Source of the DNA: Atrichornis clamosus
Taxonomy: Eukaryota > Chordata > Aves > Passeriformes > Menuridae
Direction of reading: 5' to 3'
DNA: 64,000 bases
Assembly (NCBI GenBank): GCA_013400975.1
Contig: WBMZ01008682.1
Coordinates: 62,001-126,000, forward strand
Part shown: positions 12,901 through 25,483 of the stretch, piece after piece
Numbering within the stretch: position 1 is the first letter of the stretch
Layout of the letters: each line of letters opens with the position of its first letter
Notes under the pieces: generated by a model
What the model was told of the DNA's origin: nothing
Databases searched by the model: none
The model's input: only the letters and a program-made list of their open reading frames with translations
Translations under genes and position numbers: made by a program

Positions 12901-14725
12901 GGGATGGGGCAGGACAGAAACGGTGGGGGTTTTTTTAAGTGTGGAGCTGAACATGAGGAGAGGGAGGGAAAAGTTCATCACCTAGATCATAAAACCTGGA
13001 CAATGACAAAAATTGTTCTTTACCCACACTGTAAGAACCTTAGGGATCAGACACTCAGCACACCTCTGTGAAGGGATTATAAACCCAGGCCCTTACTGTC
13101 CTGCTAATAAATTTTCAGCTGAGGTATAGTCTGTATTAGATAAATCGTTACACCTCATATAGTTCATTTGAGGAGACTTGCACTAGGTGTAAAGTTAATA
13201 ATAGAAACTAGAGCGAAGGGGCCCTGTCAGGTTAATCGTGCGACGTATGTTGTTTATGAGCTTCCTACAAGATTTTGTAGGTGATGGTGTCATTCTCCCT
13301 GAAAACATAATGAACGGATGCCTTCCTTTTATGTGTTTTGTTGTGCTACAGATTATTCTATACTGATATTAAAAATAACCTTCTTCCAATCTTCTTTACT
13401 CACGTCAGACAGAATTTACTATAGAGCAAGCAGACGAAAGAAGGTCACTGCAGCAGCTAAGCTCCTGAGGTAGGATTACATTTTGTGGAAAACATTGGAT
13501 GGTCACCCTGCACTGAGAGGGCTTCTGCTTGTCATAGGGTCACAAACAGAGATGAAAACTGATCTTTTTTTCCTGACAAGTGACTATCCAGATCAATGAC
13601 TTTGCTTCTGTGATAGCTTTCATGCGTGTACTTGATTTGGCTGATTAATTATTTCTGTAGTGTTCTGTTCTTACTGACATACAGATACTTTTATTGGATT
13701 CATGGTTTGTGTAAACTGTGTGTTACAGACTCTCTTGCCTCTGTCCAAGCAGTTCATCTCAGGTGCTAGCTTTCAGAAGAAAACAAAAACAAATAAATAA
13801 GCCACCAGAGAGAAGAAGAACCTATCAGTTCTCATCTCCAGGTGTCCATGACTGCAGCCGGAGGTGAGGCCATGGGCTCGGCTCACGCTGTCCCACACAC
13901 AGCTGCTGGCCACTGGCATCATCTGCACCCATGGCTTCATTAGCCAGCACTCAACTTTGTGGCTGTGCCTGGGGGACCCAGCCTGGCTGAAGACTGTATG
14001 TGCCCCCACAAGATACCAGTATAGCACGAGAAACAGCTGTTCTGATTAACTGGTCTCAAGCAAGGGATTACCAGTGTTGAGAACAGACGTGTCCTATGGC
14101 AGTACCCTCATTTCTGAAGGGGAAGGCAACAAACGGTGTATTCAAGTCTGGCAAGCAGAATCATCCTTATTTAAAATCTTTTTTTCTATCAGGTGAAATT
14201 AGACATGTAATTGTAAGTGCAGGAGGTTTTCAGGATTTCATTTGAAAGTGTTTATTCAAAGCCACGTTACTTTCTAACAAACTGAAATGCCCTTGCTGAC
14301 ATGGCCAAGTCCTCTCCGAGACAACTCATTACACACAGTTCCCCCATAAAGAACCTTGGAGAAGCTGATCTGGACTTTTTTGTCACCTGAGAAGCATAAG
14401 GTGCTGCAGTTGGAACCAAAATCTGAAGTGGTGGTTAGCCATTGCTCCCCAAACCATTACCAAATAGCATCAGAACCAAGTCAGGAACTTGAAGAGAATG
14501 TGGAAATGCAGAGGAGAAAAGCATGGAATGAAGTTGCAGAGAATCTTGACTTGCTGCAGCCAAATACGTTTAGATTTTCTTTTGGGTTACTAATTTTGTT
14601 CCAGTGTAAAAAAGACATGTGCCTTTCCCATTTTAGTTTCAAACATTCCTGACATGGTAATTTATCAGGATGTCAAGAGTCAAAGCTTTCAAGCAGAAAT
14701 AAAACACAGAAATTGTGGAAAAACA

Positions 14726-14758
14726 GTGTGTGGGTGTGTGTAGGTGTGTGTGTGTGTG
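14726..14758. repeat. GT-rich microsatellite
   Basis: An imperfect (GT)n run interrupted by GGG and AGG, ending in about seven uninterrupted GT units. It is a simple repeat and probably polymorphic. Confidence 0.9.
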
Positions 14759-17700
14759 CTCATTAAAGAAGCTACAAGCTCCAAGTACATGCATCATGTA
14801 ATCCCTGTCATTTTGTATCTTTGCTTAGCTGTGAAATCTGTTATAGCAACTACTAGTGGTTTGTTTCCTCAGATAAAAAGCAACTAATATAATTTTTAAG
14901 TTTCTTGATGAGTTGACATGCAGATCTATCACAGTCACAAGAAAGGGGCATAACAGTGTAACGGCACAACACGTAGCTGACAAAACATCAACTATCTGAA
15001 GGCATCCTAAAGTGATATAAATCTTCCATTCAAATGAAGGCAATCCTCACTGAGATCATCTCCTAAACTGGCATGAATCAAAGGTCTACAATGAAATATT
15101 ACATTGTGTTCTAAGCTTGAGAATTAACGTAAGAGTGTCCATTTCATTTTTTTTATTTCTCCTTGGGAGCAAGAAATTAAGGAGATACATGTCAGAGTAT
15201 AGCACACAGAAATCATGCTGCTTCATATCATTTTAATGGATTCTAATACTTCTTTCAAAGTGTACATGTTTTGTGTCTAATACAGCAACACGTTCCTCCT
15301 GCTTGCTCTAACCTCAGTTCCCTGCTCTCTCAGAGCCTGCAGAGCCTGGGTGAGTGGCTCCAGCCTCGAAGAGTTCACAGCTCGGAGTTCGGGTTGTGAA
15401 CTCATACAGCCTGTAATCCTTTAAGCCTCACATCCCACAGGAGAATTAAGGATGAGGAAGGCTGCAGCCTTGGATGTTGGAGAGGGGAGAAACAGTGACA
15501 ATGGGGAGATGAGCAGACGGAGGGCATGGGCTATGCAGGTAGCACGTGGGTGCTGCTGGGCAGCACTTACTAATTGGGAGGGCTGGCAGAATCCAAAGGG
15601 CTAAGCCAGACCTGAAGGGAAGGGTGGCATTGAGCAGCAGGAGGGAGGGCAGAGCTAGGCAGGGCACACAGCGGCAGACGGCAGGGAAGGACTCAGGGGT
15701 TGTAACCTACAGAACACAGAGCAACGTGGGCAGGCATAGGCTAAAGGGTAGAGCTGACAAGAGGGACAGGTAGACTGGTTCAATTTTGGGGTGCTGGCAG
15801 AATTCACTTTTTGACATGTTCTTGGCAAAGGGTATATGTAAATCACTTTTCTCCATAGCCCTGGTGCAGAGAAGGCATGCTGCTCCTCTCCCACACTTCC
15901 ATGCCCCCTTCTCTCCCTAAACACTTGGAGAACAGCCAGAGTTCTAAACAAACTAAAAAACTAAACACAGCATAAGACATTTCCTACCTTGACCTTTTTC
16001 TTTTTGGGAGGTGGAAAAGTTGGAGTTATGATTTTAAATCTCTTCAGGCAATACTATGCCTAGCTTGACTCCAACTAATGTAAAAGGCTATTTATCTAAT
16101 AGACCTTTAATCACAATCCCTACTTAAAAATCAATTACATGATACAACCATTATAGTTAAGCTCTAAATCTCATGTATCTTCCTGTTATCTGAGGATTTT
16201 CCTCTGAGATAACAGAGATGATTGATATGTAGCCAGATTTTCAAATGCTCACCACAGAGTATGGGCCAGGTTTTTTCATCCAGCTGTTCCTGTTTTGGAT
16301 GCTTATATAGCAGGTTTTCACAGACCTTACCACCTACTGTGCTGTGGCTTGAAAGACTGTTTCCTCATTTATGTGAGCAATTAGGGGTTCAGCTGCCTTG
16401 GGAACCTGACCACAGCTTTGAGTGCTTAGATCATTCAAAAGTTTTGTTCATAAAGAACAGAGCTAGAAGGCATCCTGATTAAATTTAGCCAAATTACCCT
16501 AATAAGGCACAAAAGACCACAGATGGAAGATAGTGCAGTCCCTGAAGGACAAGTTTTCTTGGTGCTCTCTGAGCTTGCTAAGACTCCACACTGTTTTTAC
16601 ACATCCTGCTTCTCTAATGTGCCTGTGTTACACGTGCAGGCAAACCACAGGGCAGCACATCCTTCGCCGTGCCCACAGGAGTGTGCAGCTAAGCCAGCCC
16701 AGGCACAGCTGTGATTTGGATGGCAGGGAGACGAAGGAAAGGGCTGCAAGCTGGTGCACTATTTCCCACTTTACAGTTGTCTGCCTCTACCTGATGTGCA
16801 GTTAGCAGAGAAGAAACATCAAGGAAAGGTCAACAGCTGCTCAGAGTGGTTTCAGGTCAGACATATACTTGGGGTTGCCAGCAATGTAATGGGAGGCAGC
16901 TGAAGAGGTCATGCTTCCATTTACCATCTCACAGTGGCAAGCTCTGACATTTTAACTAGGTGCCGCTCAGACAACACATTTTCAGTACCTAATATGACAC
17001 AAATTATCTCAACTCAGTCACTTCCAGACGCCTTAGGCAAGTTCCTTATTTCAGATACCAACAGTACAAAGAAACTCAGATGTGATTGGAAAGCTTTCTT
17101 ATCTTGATAACAGCATCCATGAAAATAAATGGGAAATTGTTATACATGGATACTACTAATCATCAAATAGGTGTTGGCTTAGTCTACTGAAGAAATGCCT
17201 CCATTAGTAGTGTTGACCTTGATTCAGGTTCAATTTTTCTCTGAAAGCTAGTATCTTTTTCCTGTAACTCTAGTTTCTTGTCCTTGTTTATGCAAACTGC
17301 AGACATTTCTCATCCAGAAATACTATGCAGCCTACCATAAATGGTAGGAAAACTATAACTTGTATAAATTAGTAACCCAAGAGAAAATCTAAATATCTTT
17401 GGCTCCAGCAACTCAAGATTTTTTGCAGCTTCATTCCACACTCTTCTCCTCTGCATTCCCACATTCTCTTCAAGTTCCTACAGACTATTCCACCCTTGCA
17501 GATATTTATCACTGTAGCCATGCCTTTACTCTGCTTTTTAAGAACAGTCAATGAGTTACTGAGGTCAGTAAGACTTAGCCTTTCTCTTTTAACCCTAAAT
17601 GCAAGCAAGGGAATAAAAATCACCATATTGTCTCATTAATAGTGTTGGGCACTCACAACCCATTATTTGGATGTAATATTTGCTTGCATTTAGAGCAAGT

Positions 17701-18599
17701 TTCATCCAAAGCTTAAGACAGGAACTGTAATTCTGTTTTTAAGACTGTCTAATTTAGTAGATTTGTGCATTTGTCAAGGTGTTCTGTTTTCCCCAAGACT
17801 ACTGTGTTGTCCCTCTCTGACACATGGCTTAGGGTGCATATGACTACTATAACAGGAACTTGGACCAGAGCCTTTCTTCAAGCTCTGTACCACTCCATTT
17901 TAGATAGCACCTTTACACATCCTCCTGCTGAACAAGCCAAGATTAGCTCTGGTCAGGATAATTGTTCTTTCTATATGTAGCCAGTGTGGCAACTTGTTCT
18001 TTGATGTACATCACTGGCAAATGCCCTGACCTGAAACACAGGTAGACTTCAGCAACACCAAATGCCACCTGTGGGAAAACCGTTCTGTGTTTGGCAAGAC
18101 TTGTATTAACAATGCAGAGCGCTGTCATAGCTGTAGCCTTATTTCTTTCTGCCTGCAAAAGGGAGACTAACTGCCTTATCCATCCGTTTTTTTTACAAAT
18201 TTCCAAGGAACCAAGAACATCCAGCAAAAATTCCTGCTTTGTCTTGCAATGCATTTGTGATGCTGAATAACAGGGAGTCGAGTAACAGAGGCAAGAATAA
18301 TGTTCATATTTTAATGTTGCAATAGAGGAACCATATTAATATACCAAAGTTGCAAATAAAAATCAAAAGCACAAAAAAACCTGCACAAAAGGCAGAAGGA
18401 AAGCACAGCAAGCTTTGAAAGCATACATTACTGTATTGTAACGTGTAAGAAAAACACTTCTCATTTTACCAGTAAATCACTGGCTTTCAGGAACAGAAAG
18501 CACTTAGCTAACAGCCCTAAAGGAAATGCTAAACACATCAGGAAATAAGGACACCTCTCGAGTAGAGTAAAACAAGACTTTTTTTCAAAAGCTAACGAG

Positions 18600-20170
18600 G
18601 TAAGTCGTCTTGATGGGAAAGGCAAACCCGCCGGATCTCAAGCCAACCCCCAGAGGAAATCGCCAAGGGGAGATGGCACGGCCACATCTGGGACGACGAG
18701 GCGGGACGCGTCTCGGCGGAGCCCGGCCTTGGGTCCCGGCGTGACGGAGCACCTTCCCGGCCGGGAATAGGGCAGGAACCGGCCCGGGATGCAACAGGTC
18801 GCCGATCGCTCCGCACTCGCAGGGGCGCGGGTTCAGCCTGACCCGCTCGGCCGCATTGAACCGGTGGTGATGAGAAGCTGCTCCTCATCTCCAGCTCCCT
18901 CTCGCCCGGCGCGTCCCTCCGGGGTTAAACCCCTCACGCTCCTCCTCTTCCTCCCCGCTCCATCCCGGCCTGTCGGGGTGGTCCTGCAGCCCTGGCCCGG
19001 GGCAGAGCCCGCCCTCCATAATCCATGCGCGGGCGGCATCGCCACCGCGACTGCCGCGGCGCTCTGAGGCGGAGCGGAGCGGGCTGTGTTGGCCGTGCCC
19101 CGCCGCCTCCGGCTCGCTGTCCCCGCTCGACCGGTGAGTGCTGCGGGCGGGGGTAACGTGCGGAGGGCACCCGCGGCAGCTCCGCCGGGGCCTCCGTGGG
19201 GGGCAGCAGGCGGGGATGGGCTTCCTCCGCCTTCTCCCGCTGCGGGCAGCAGAGAAAGGTCCTGGTCCTGGCTGGGAGAGCGCGGCCCCTTCCCCCGCGG
19301 GAGGCGAGCACTGTGGAAAGCCGGGTGAGGAGGTGGGCGGGTGGCTGCCGAGGGAGACGGCCGCCCGAGGGAGTGAGGCTGCCCGGGGTAAGGGGTCCCG
19401 GGGGACTCAGCAGGGGCTGGGAGAGCGACCTGTGAGAGCGGGGAGCGGCGGGATGGAGGCGCCCTGAGAGCGCGGGGTGAGGCAGAAGCAAAGGGGCCGG
19501 CGGGCAGGTCAGTGCTGAGGGGGGCCGGGGAGCGGGATGGCGGGAGGGACGGGTTTGGCTGCGGGGAGGAGGCTGCGGCACGGCGGGGAGATGCGGCCGG
19601 TCCGCGGGGAGCCGGGGCGGGTCCGCACGCCGGGCAGAGCGGGGTGGCGGGCGCGGCGCTGCGCGGGGAGCGCGTTCCCTCCCCGGGGGGCCGCGTGTGG
19701 CAGCGGCGGCTGGGAACAGGTCGGGGACAGCTGTGAACCACCGGCCGATGAACAGAGAGGAGCGGCGGGAGCTGGGCGAGGAGGGCCCCGCAGATCTCTG
19801 GGGAGAGGGGAGCCGCTCCGCGGGGAGGAGGAGGAGGGCGGTTGCTGAGGGCACCTGCCCGGGGCGGGGATGGGGCAGGCGGGCGGTGGGGCCTGAGCGG
19901 TCACTAGTAGGCGGACGGGGACGCTTTGCTGTCCTCGAAATCGGCTGGTCAGGGGCGGGGCGGGGAGCAGGGAGGCGAACCCCAGCCTGGGCTCTGCGGT
20001 GGATGTGAGCGGGTAGAGGGCCCGTGCTCTCCCGCCGGGTCCGCGCTCGGCACGGCAGCGCTGCGGCGGCTGCCGCCCGCCTCGGAGGAGTTCCCTGAGG
20101 CGGTGCTGCCGGTGGCTGCTCGCTGCGCACCTGGGCAGATCGTGCCAGCCCAGCCCGGGTGGCCAAGGGT
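18600..20170. promoter_or_regulatory. CpG island, probable promoter of the prominin gene
   Basis: This is the only long GC-rich, CpG-dense stretch in the window, with abrupt AT-rich DNA on both sides. CpG islands of this size in vertebrates usually mark a promoter. It contains many GGGCGG-type boxes, no clear TATA box near the likely start, and several good splice donors on the + strand, the best being CCG|GTGAGT at 19134. It lies 5.3 kb upstream of the first coding exon, which fits mammalian PROM1, where non-coding first exons lie in a CpG island ahead of the exon with the ATG. The long open frames on both strands here (up to 410 codons on the minus strand) are expected from the scarcity of stop codons in GC-rich DNA and have Pro/Arg/Ala-biased translations. 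The exact start site cannot be read, and a divergent minus-strand transcript is possible. Confidence 0.75.
19040..19133 (+). other. PROM1: Candidate non-coding first exon (5' UTR) of the prominin gene
   Basis: The 3' boundary is proposed from a consensus donor, CCG|GTGAGT, in the middle of the CpG island. The 5' boundary is only nominal, because the transcription start cannot be read from sequence. The next exon in the model would start at 25464, just ahead of the start codon. Mammalian PROM1 uses several alternative first exons, so other donors in the island, such as GGGCAG|GTCAGT near 19506, could also be used. Confidence 0.4.
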
Positions 20171-23100
20171 TTTCCTCAGCAGGGCTTAGCTCTGCAGTGA
20201 ACTGGGGATCTCATCCGAGAGCTGGGGAGAAAGGGCAGTTGTGGTATTAAACATGGGCTGTGTCTTCTGCTCACACATGCAGAGGAGCAGCTGAAGAAAC
20301 TACCACATCGGTCGGTATTCCAGCAGAGGCAGAGCTGCGGTACCCGCGCTGCTCTGCAGTTTGCAGATCAAGGACTAAGCAGTGTGTTAGGGGAAGAGGT
20401 CTCTACGGTTTTAGCAATTGGAAAGAAGAGAAAGGAAAGACTTGGTCTCAGGTGCTAGAGGGAAATATGTGGGGTCTGTCATGTTGTGGTACCTTGGTGT
20501 TGGGACACATATGCAGCACGCGTCAGTTCACATTTGCTAAAAGCTGCCTGTTCATGGGCTGGACTTACAGTATTTTAAAGTTTTCTATGTGATGCTGAAA
20601 ATTAATCTCACAAGAAATGCTCTGTGAATAGTGGGGTAAATGCACCACTTAAAATCAAGTTAAATATCTTATTTTGTTCTGTTAATGAAAATGTATGTAC
20701 TTTACATATTTAGGCAGTCAGCTGAAAATCAGACCTAGTGATGTTCAGGGGAAGGTATCTCACCTGGAGCTTTTACATGTGTGTTTCTGTTTGTAAATGG
20801 CTGTAACTTGTAAAACAGCAGGATTTATTGATGTTTCTCTTTTAGTTTATTTATTTTGAAATTATTAAGAATCTGCTCAAAGCAAACTGGACTCTGAATA
20901 TCCAGTTTTTCCTGACCTGAGCACTTAGTCATTTTGAATATATAACAGGCAAGTTAGATCGGTACCAAGGCTGCCTTGTGTGGAAGATGCTATTTGTTTA
21001 GTTTTTCTCAGTGCTGCCAGGCTCTATTCTGCAGTCCATAGTGTTTATTAGGCTTATTTGCTTCCTGATCTTCCTGTGGCAACAGGTTGTAATTGTTGGT
21101 AGATTTGGGGCAGATCTTGTAACAGAAAACTGTACTTTTTTACCGTGCCAATATCTGACTTGGCTTACTGTATTGGGTCTCTTGAATGGGAAAGTGGTGG
21201 TGTGAGTTTGGGTTTTTAATGCATACTTAGGAGTTTTAGTCTGCCTGTAACTATCTGTTTCGTGGCTGTTATCATTTCACTCTTCTGGTGGTTGCTGGCA
21301 CTGGTGCAAGGGGATTATGAACTTGGAATTTTCAAATGTGTAATTAAAAATTTAACAAATGTACCAGAACCTTTGTGTGGGCTTCCTATGGACAACTGAA
21401 GCTACCATCATCCAAGCCTATCCTGGTTCACTGGCAGCAGACTTCCCTATTGAGCTTTCACAATCAGGCCCCTGGTTGATTGAATTTCAGTTCACGGGGT
21501 TAATCATCGTTGCATCACTGCACTGCGGTGTTGTATTTGCACGGATTGCAGTGTTAAACAGAAGGAGGGCAGTCCCATTGGAACAAAGAGCTGGACATCA
21601 TGCTGCCCCTGAGCTCTGTTATTTAGAGTGGATGTATACTGGAAGCAATTGCTGAACTAGTCCATGCTGCTCTGTCTCCTCTCCCCTTGTTAAACGTGCC
21701 ATGGAAGTGCTGAAGCTTTATCGGGTTTGGGAAATATTGCAATATTTTTAATAACAGATAGGATAGGATATATTTGAGATGATAATGCTGCTGCAAATTT
21801 GGGTGATGGTGTTCTCCACAGAGAGTGTTTAAAACCCCGGGAATTATGCTTAGTGACTTGTACATATAGAATATTAGTGTCAACCACAGAACAAAATGCA
21901 AAAGTTTGAGTCTTAAAAACGGACATTTGCAAAACACATATATAATAATGAAAATCTTTAATTTATTTTAAGTACTTCATGGGGTGTGTAGTAATGAAAT
22001 TGGTAGCTTATTTGATAATTACTGTAAGCACTTCAAAGTTTCACACAGCTTCTTTTCACTTACTGTTTACTTGAACTTGAGGAGAGTTGTACTGGCAGTT
22101 CCTGTAGCTCATTGACTGCAGTGATGCCACACTGTGTCCGAGGAAATGAGATGGCCACATGCTGCAATGAAGATTAGCATAAACTGCTATTCAGTTCTCT
22201 TCATATGTCACTCCTGTGTATGTCATTCTTGCAGTTCTCAGAATTGCAAATTTCATGGTTAGATTTTTCCTATTTAATGCTGTTTGTCTAGCATATTTAA
22301 CTACTAATATGCTCCCAGCTAAGTTTCTTTTAGATATCAAGAAAAGGAGAACTGCTGGGAGCTTTTTACATCTGAGTTATTTTTAGGTAGGTTGAATATA
22401 TATTAGATGCTCAGAGGCATCCTAAGTTACAAGTTTAGTAGTGTTTCTGCAAGTTCACGATTATTATTAATGTAACCTTGAAAATACTAGTGCTTTATGT
22501 AGTATAGAGATGAACTGGTGTCAACCTGGAGGAACTGCCCAGCAAGCTTATGTATACCATGTTTACTGTGATATATTTGCCAACAAAGGGAGAGGAGGAG
22601 AGTATGGTCAGAGTTCTGCAGATTCTTCAATTTGCAGAAAACTCACTTGAATGTTATAAAAACTTGAGTGAAAACTGTGTAGAGTTGGAGACTTACGTTT
22701 CTCCACTTAGCAGAATATTGTTAGTTTTTGCAGTACAGGGAGTGTTCTTGGAATTTCAGTAGTGTCCTTGTCTTAAAACTGCCTGCTTTGTCTCTTAATA
22801 CATGGCTACATGTTTCTGGCAGGTGTAGTGATTGTTTTCCTATATTGGGAGAACATTTTAACAGTGTTTTATTTGCCTGATTTTGCAATTAGCTGGACTT
22901 TAAATTGTCTTTAATCTAAAATCTTACCAAAAAAAGTTGTGTGTAATTTCTCTTCTGCCCTCTCTCTAGTATAATAGAATGCACTACAGAGAGCATGCCC
23001 CATCTTCTGGCTTTGCCTTAAGACACCGGTTACAGCAGTCATCTTCTTCTTGACTTCATCTTCCACACACACACCTAACACTTCCCTTTTGGAATCAAGG

Positions 23101-23742
23101 CTCAGTTACCATGTGTGATTTTTTTCTCCTGACTCATTGGAGTGTTACAATTGTACTTCAGAAATCTCCAGATAACTAAACCTGACTTAAAAAAATTGTT
23201 CAAACCTCTTTTTAAGAAAACCAAATCGAACAGTAGTGTATCAAACTTGCTTAATTTTCACTGTTCTGTCGCAAAGGCAAAATAAATTTTTTTTTCACCT
23301 AGTTCTTGTGATGTTTTGTTCTGTAGAATTTCTGAAGATTTGATAATAAACTGCATCCTAAGCAGTTTTCACTTTCTGACCATACCTGTGTTCAGCCCTA
23401 GAGCAAGATGTGCATATGATAAAATTTCACTAAAAAGTATCTTTTAGGCTGAAGAAAACTAGTTTCAATAAAAAATTAAAGGAGGAATATTAATATTTTG
23501 GATTTGGCCCTTTTTTCCCTTTCATTAATCTTTAACAACATTCTTTTCCAGATAGGAAAATACTAAGGTACTATGTTTTCTAAATTACTGTGTTCTTGTG
23601 TTGAGCATCATATTTCAGAGTGGTTACTAATATCACCTTTTTGAATAAGGATTGGATAATCATAGCATTATCACTGTTCATTCTTCTTAGTTTTCACAAG
23701 CCACGAGGAGGAAAAATCAATTTGAGTGTTCCCTCTTAACTC

Positions 23743-23794
23743 AGTTGAACTGTGGGGAAACAAAGCTGAGTTGAACTGTGGGGAAACAAAGCTG
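23743..23794. repeat. Exact 26-bp tandem duplication
   Basis: The unit AGTTGAACTGTGGGGAAACA plus AAGCTG occurs twice head to tail with no mismatch. The perfect identity suggests a recent duplication, likely polymorphic. No function is implied. Confidence 0.95.
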
Positions 23795-25284
23795 TCTCTG
23801 GGTCTTTGATCTGATCTTGTATTCCTTTGTTCCATATTTTTCTTGATCTTGATCTATCCTTTGAGTGCAGCACAGACTACTAAACAAGCCTGCAATGTGA
23901 TTTTGATTTTTTGCAAGTCGGTACTGGTTTTCAGAAAGATAGCTGGTGTTTTACCAGAGACTCTAAAGCATGGGAGAGACTTACGTTTCACCTTACTACA
24001 GGTTTTAAATCTTCTGTCTTCAGCATCTCTTTGTCCTGGAAGTACCTTGGAGGTCAAGGTATTGGTGTAGCATTGGGCAGACTGAAGCTGTGAGGTGTTT
24101 GCATTATTTTGCTTGCAGGTGAATGGTCTGAATACCAAGGTGGAGATTGAAAGCATTTCTCTTGGGTAATGCTGCTGGAAAAGGCAGCAGAGGCCCACAT
24201 GTGCTCAGGGAAGGCAGCTGTTGCTGGGTGCTCCCCAGTTGGAAGTGAGCATCTTGTCATGAACAGTGTTCTCATGCAGCCCCACCAGTGACACTGTGGT
24301 GGATCACCAAAGCAGTCTCAAAGAGAAGCCAGTCTGATGGATGGAAAAGCCCGTGGTGGTCACTGGCACGCTCAGGAAGTATGTGCAGTTTCCAGTCAGA
24401 GAAGGGCAGCAGTTTTTCTATTGCCTTTTATTTGGTTGCTTTTGGTCTGTTTCCTCAGAGGCTGCTATTGTATGCTGAAGTGAAGGAGTCTTACCTGGCA
24501 TCACAGGGATCAAGATGTGGTCATGTGATGTGTTGGAAACCCAGGGGTGTTTCTGTTTACATTTCTTGAGTAGTGGTAGATTAAGCTGCTGTGATTTTGT
24601 AGATTCAGAATGTTAACCTATTAACCATCCAAAGTCATCTTAACAACGCTCAGCTTTAGCAAGCTGTGAATAAAAATTGTTGACTTCTCCAATTCCTAGG
24701 GAGAACCTTGAGATAGCTTGAATTAATAGAAAGTAATTGCTAACGCCCACTGTCATCTGTCAAGAGGGTGAAGTTTTGTTGGTTTGGGGTTTTTTTTTTG
24801 GTGTAGGTAGCTTTTCAGGAATTCATAATTTTTTTCCTCAGCCTTGGAAAATATCTGGCATTGAAGGTTTGCTGAAAGGTTTAGGTTAAAGAAATACAGG
24901 GTATGACTTGTGATAATCATCATCAATGACAGAACCGTCATTGTGTAATTGTTGTGACATGACATACTGTACTTAGTCAGAAGCACAATTCATACGCTGT
25001 TCCTTTAGTTTTGCTTCCCTTGGAGCTGTACCAACTTTCTGTTTTGTTTTTGAAAAGTCACTGACCTGGAACTGTGCATAATTGTTTTTTCCACCTCTTT
25101 CAAGTACAGTGTATGTAGTATAATGTATTATTCACAAACCTCAGTAATTTTTTTCTTCCCTATCCTATCTGGCTCGCTTTTGCAACTGTTGATATGCTCA
25201 ATTTCCACAGAAGATTGTTGGTTATCTTGCACTTTCCTATTTGCTTGCACATACCTTAATGAGCTGTTTATTGTTTTTTGCCAG

Positions 25285-25333
25285 AGATGGTGCGCTGAGT
25301 CATTTCCACAAGAGGCTGCTGTACCACTCTGAA
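25285..25333 (+). other. PROM1: Possible alternative 5' non-coding exon
   Basis: A strong acceptor (TTATTGTTTTTTGCCAG) ends at 25284, and a GAA|GTAAGA donor starts at 25334, giving a 49-nt candidate exon 130 bases before the exon with the start codon. It contains an ATG followed after two codons by TGA, so it would be non-coding or carry a minimal upstream ORF. The call rests on splice signals alone. Confidence 0.2.
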
Positions 25334-25483
25334 GTAAGAACACATTTCAGAATTGAAGGTGTGACAGTGAGTGCACCAGCATTCTCCTGACTAGAAAGTT
25401 ACCCCCTCAAGTGAATGTATTGAAGATTTCTAGACTTGGTTGGACAAATATCTCTACCTCCAGTTTTATGAATACTGCTCGCT

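Larger units (their letters stand above)
1..18600. other. Upstream intergenic DNA, no gene recognised
   Basis: This stretch is AT-rich and I could assemble no spliced gene from it on either strand. The open frames are short, many lack an ATG start, and none matches a family I recognise. It holds an LTR-like element, two CR1 fragments, a GT microsatellite and a small CpG-containing patch near 7.0-7.2 kb, listed separately. In mammals the neighbour upstream of PROM1 is TAPT1 in the same orientation, but I see no TAPT1 exon here. A lowly conserved lncRNA or distal regulatory elements could be present and would not be visible by eye. Confidence 0.6.
19134..25463 (+). other. PROM1: Presumed 5' UTR intron
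   Basis: This lies between the candidate first exon and the first coding exon. The first kilobase is the rest of the CpG island; the remainder is AT-rich. It contains a 26-bp exact tandem duplication (23743-23794) and a possible extra non-coding exon (25285-25333). No coding gene was recognised inside it; the 60-115 codon open frames on both strands have no recognisable similarity. Confidence 0.4.

Noticed and set aside
14356..14652. 98-codon plus-strand frame with a Glu-rich middle
   Set aside because: No recognisable family; the first residue relies on a non-ATG codon; no flanking splice sites that I trust.
1..18600. TAPT1, the expected upstream neighbour of PROM1
   Set aside because: I searched the open frames and found no exon I could assign to it; it probably lies outside the window.
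18833..20166. Overlapping 302- and 410-codon open frames on the minus strand in the CpG island
   Set aside because: GC-rich DNA has few stop codons, the translations are Pro/Arg/Ala/Ser low-complexity text with no domain, and frames of similar quality are open on the plus strand too. A promoter explains the region better.
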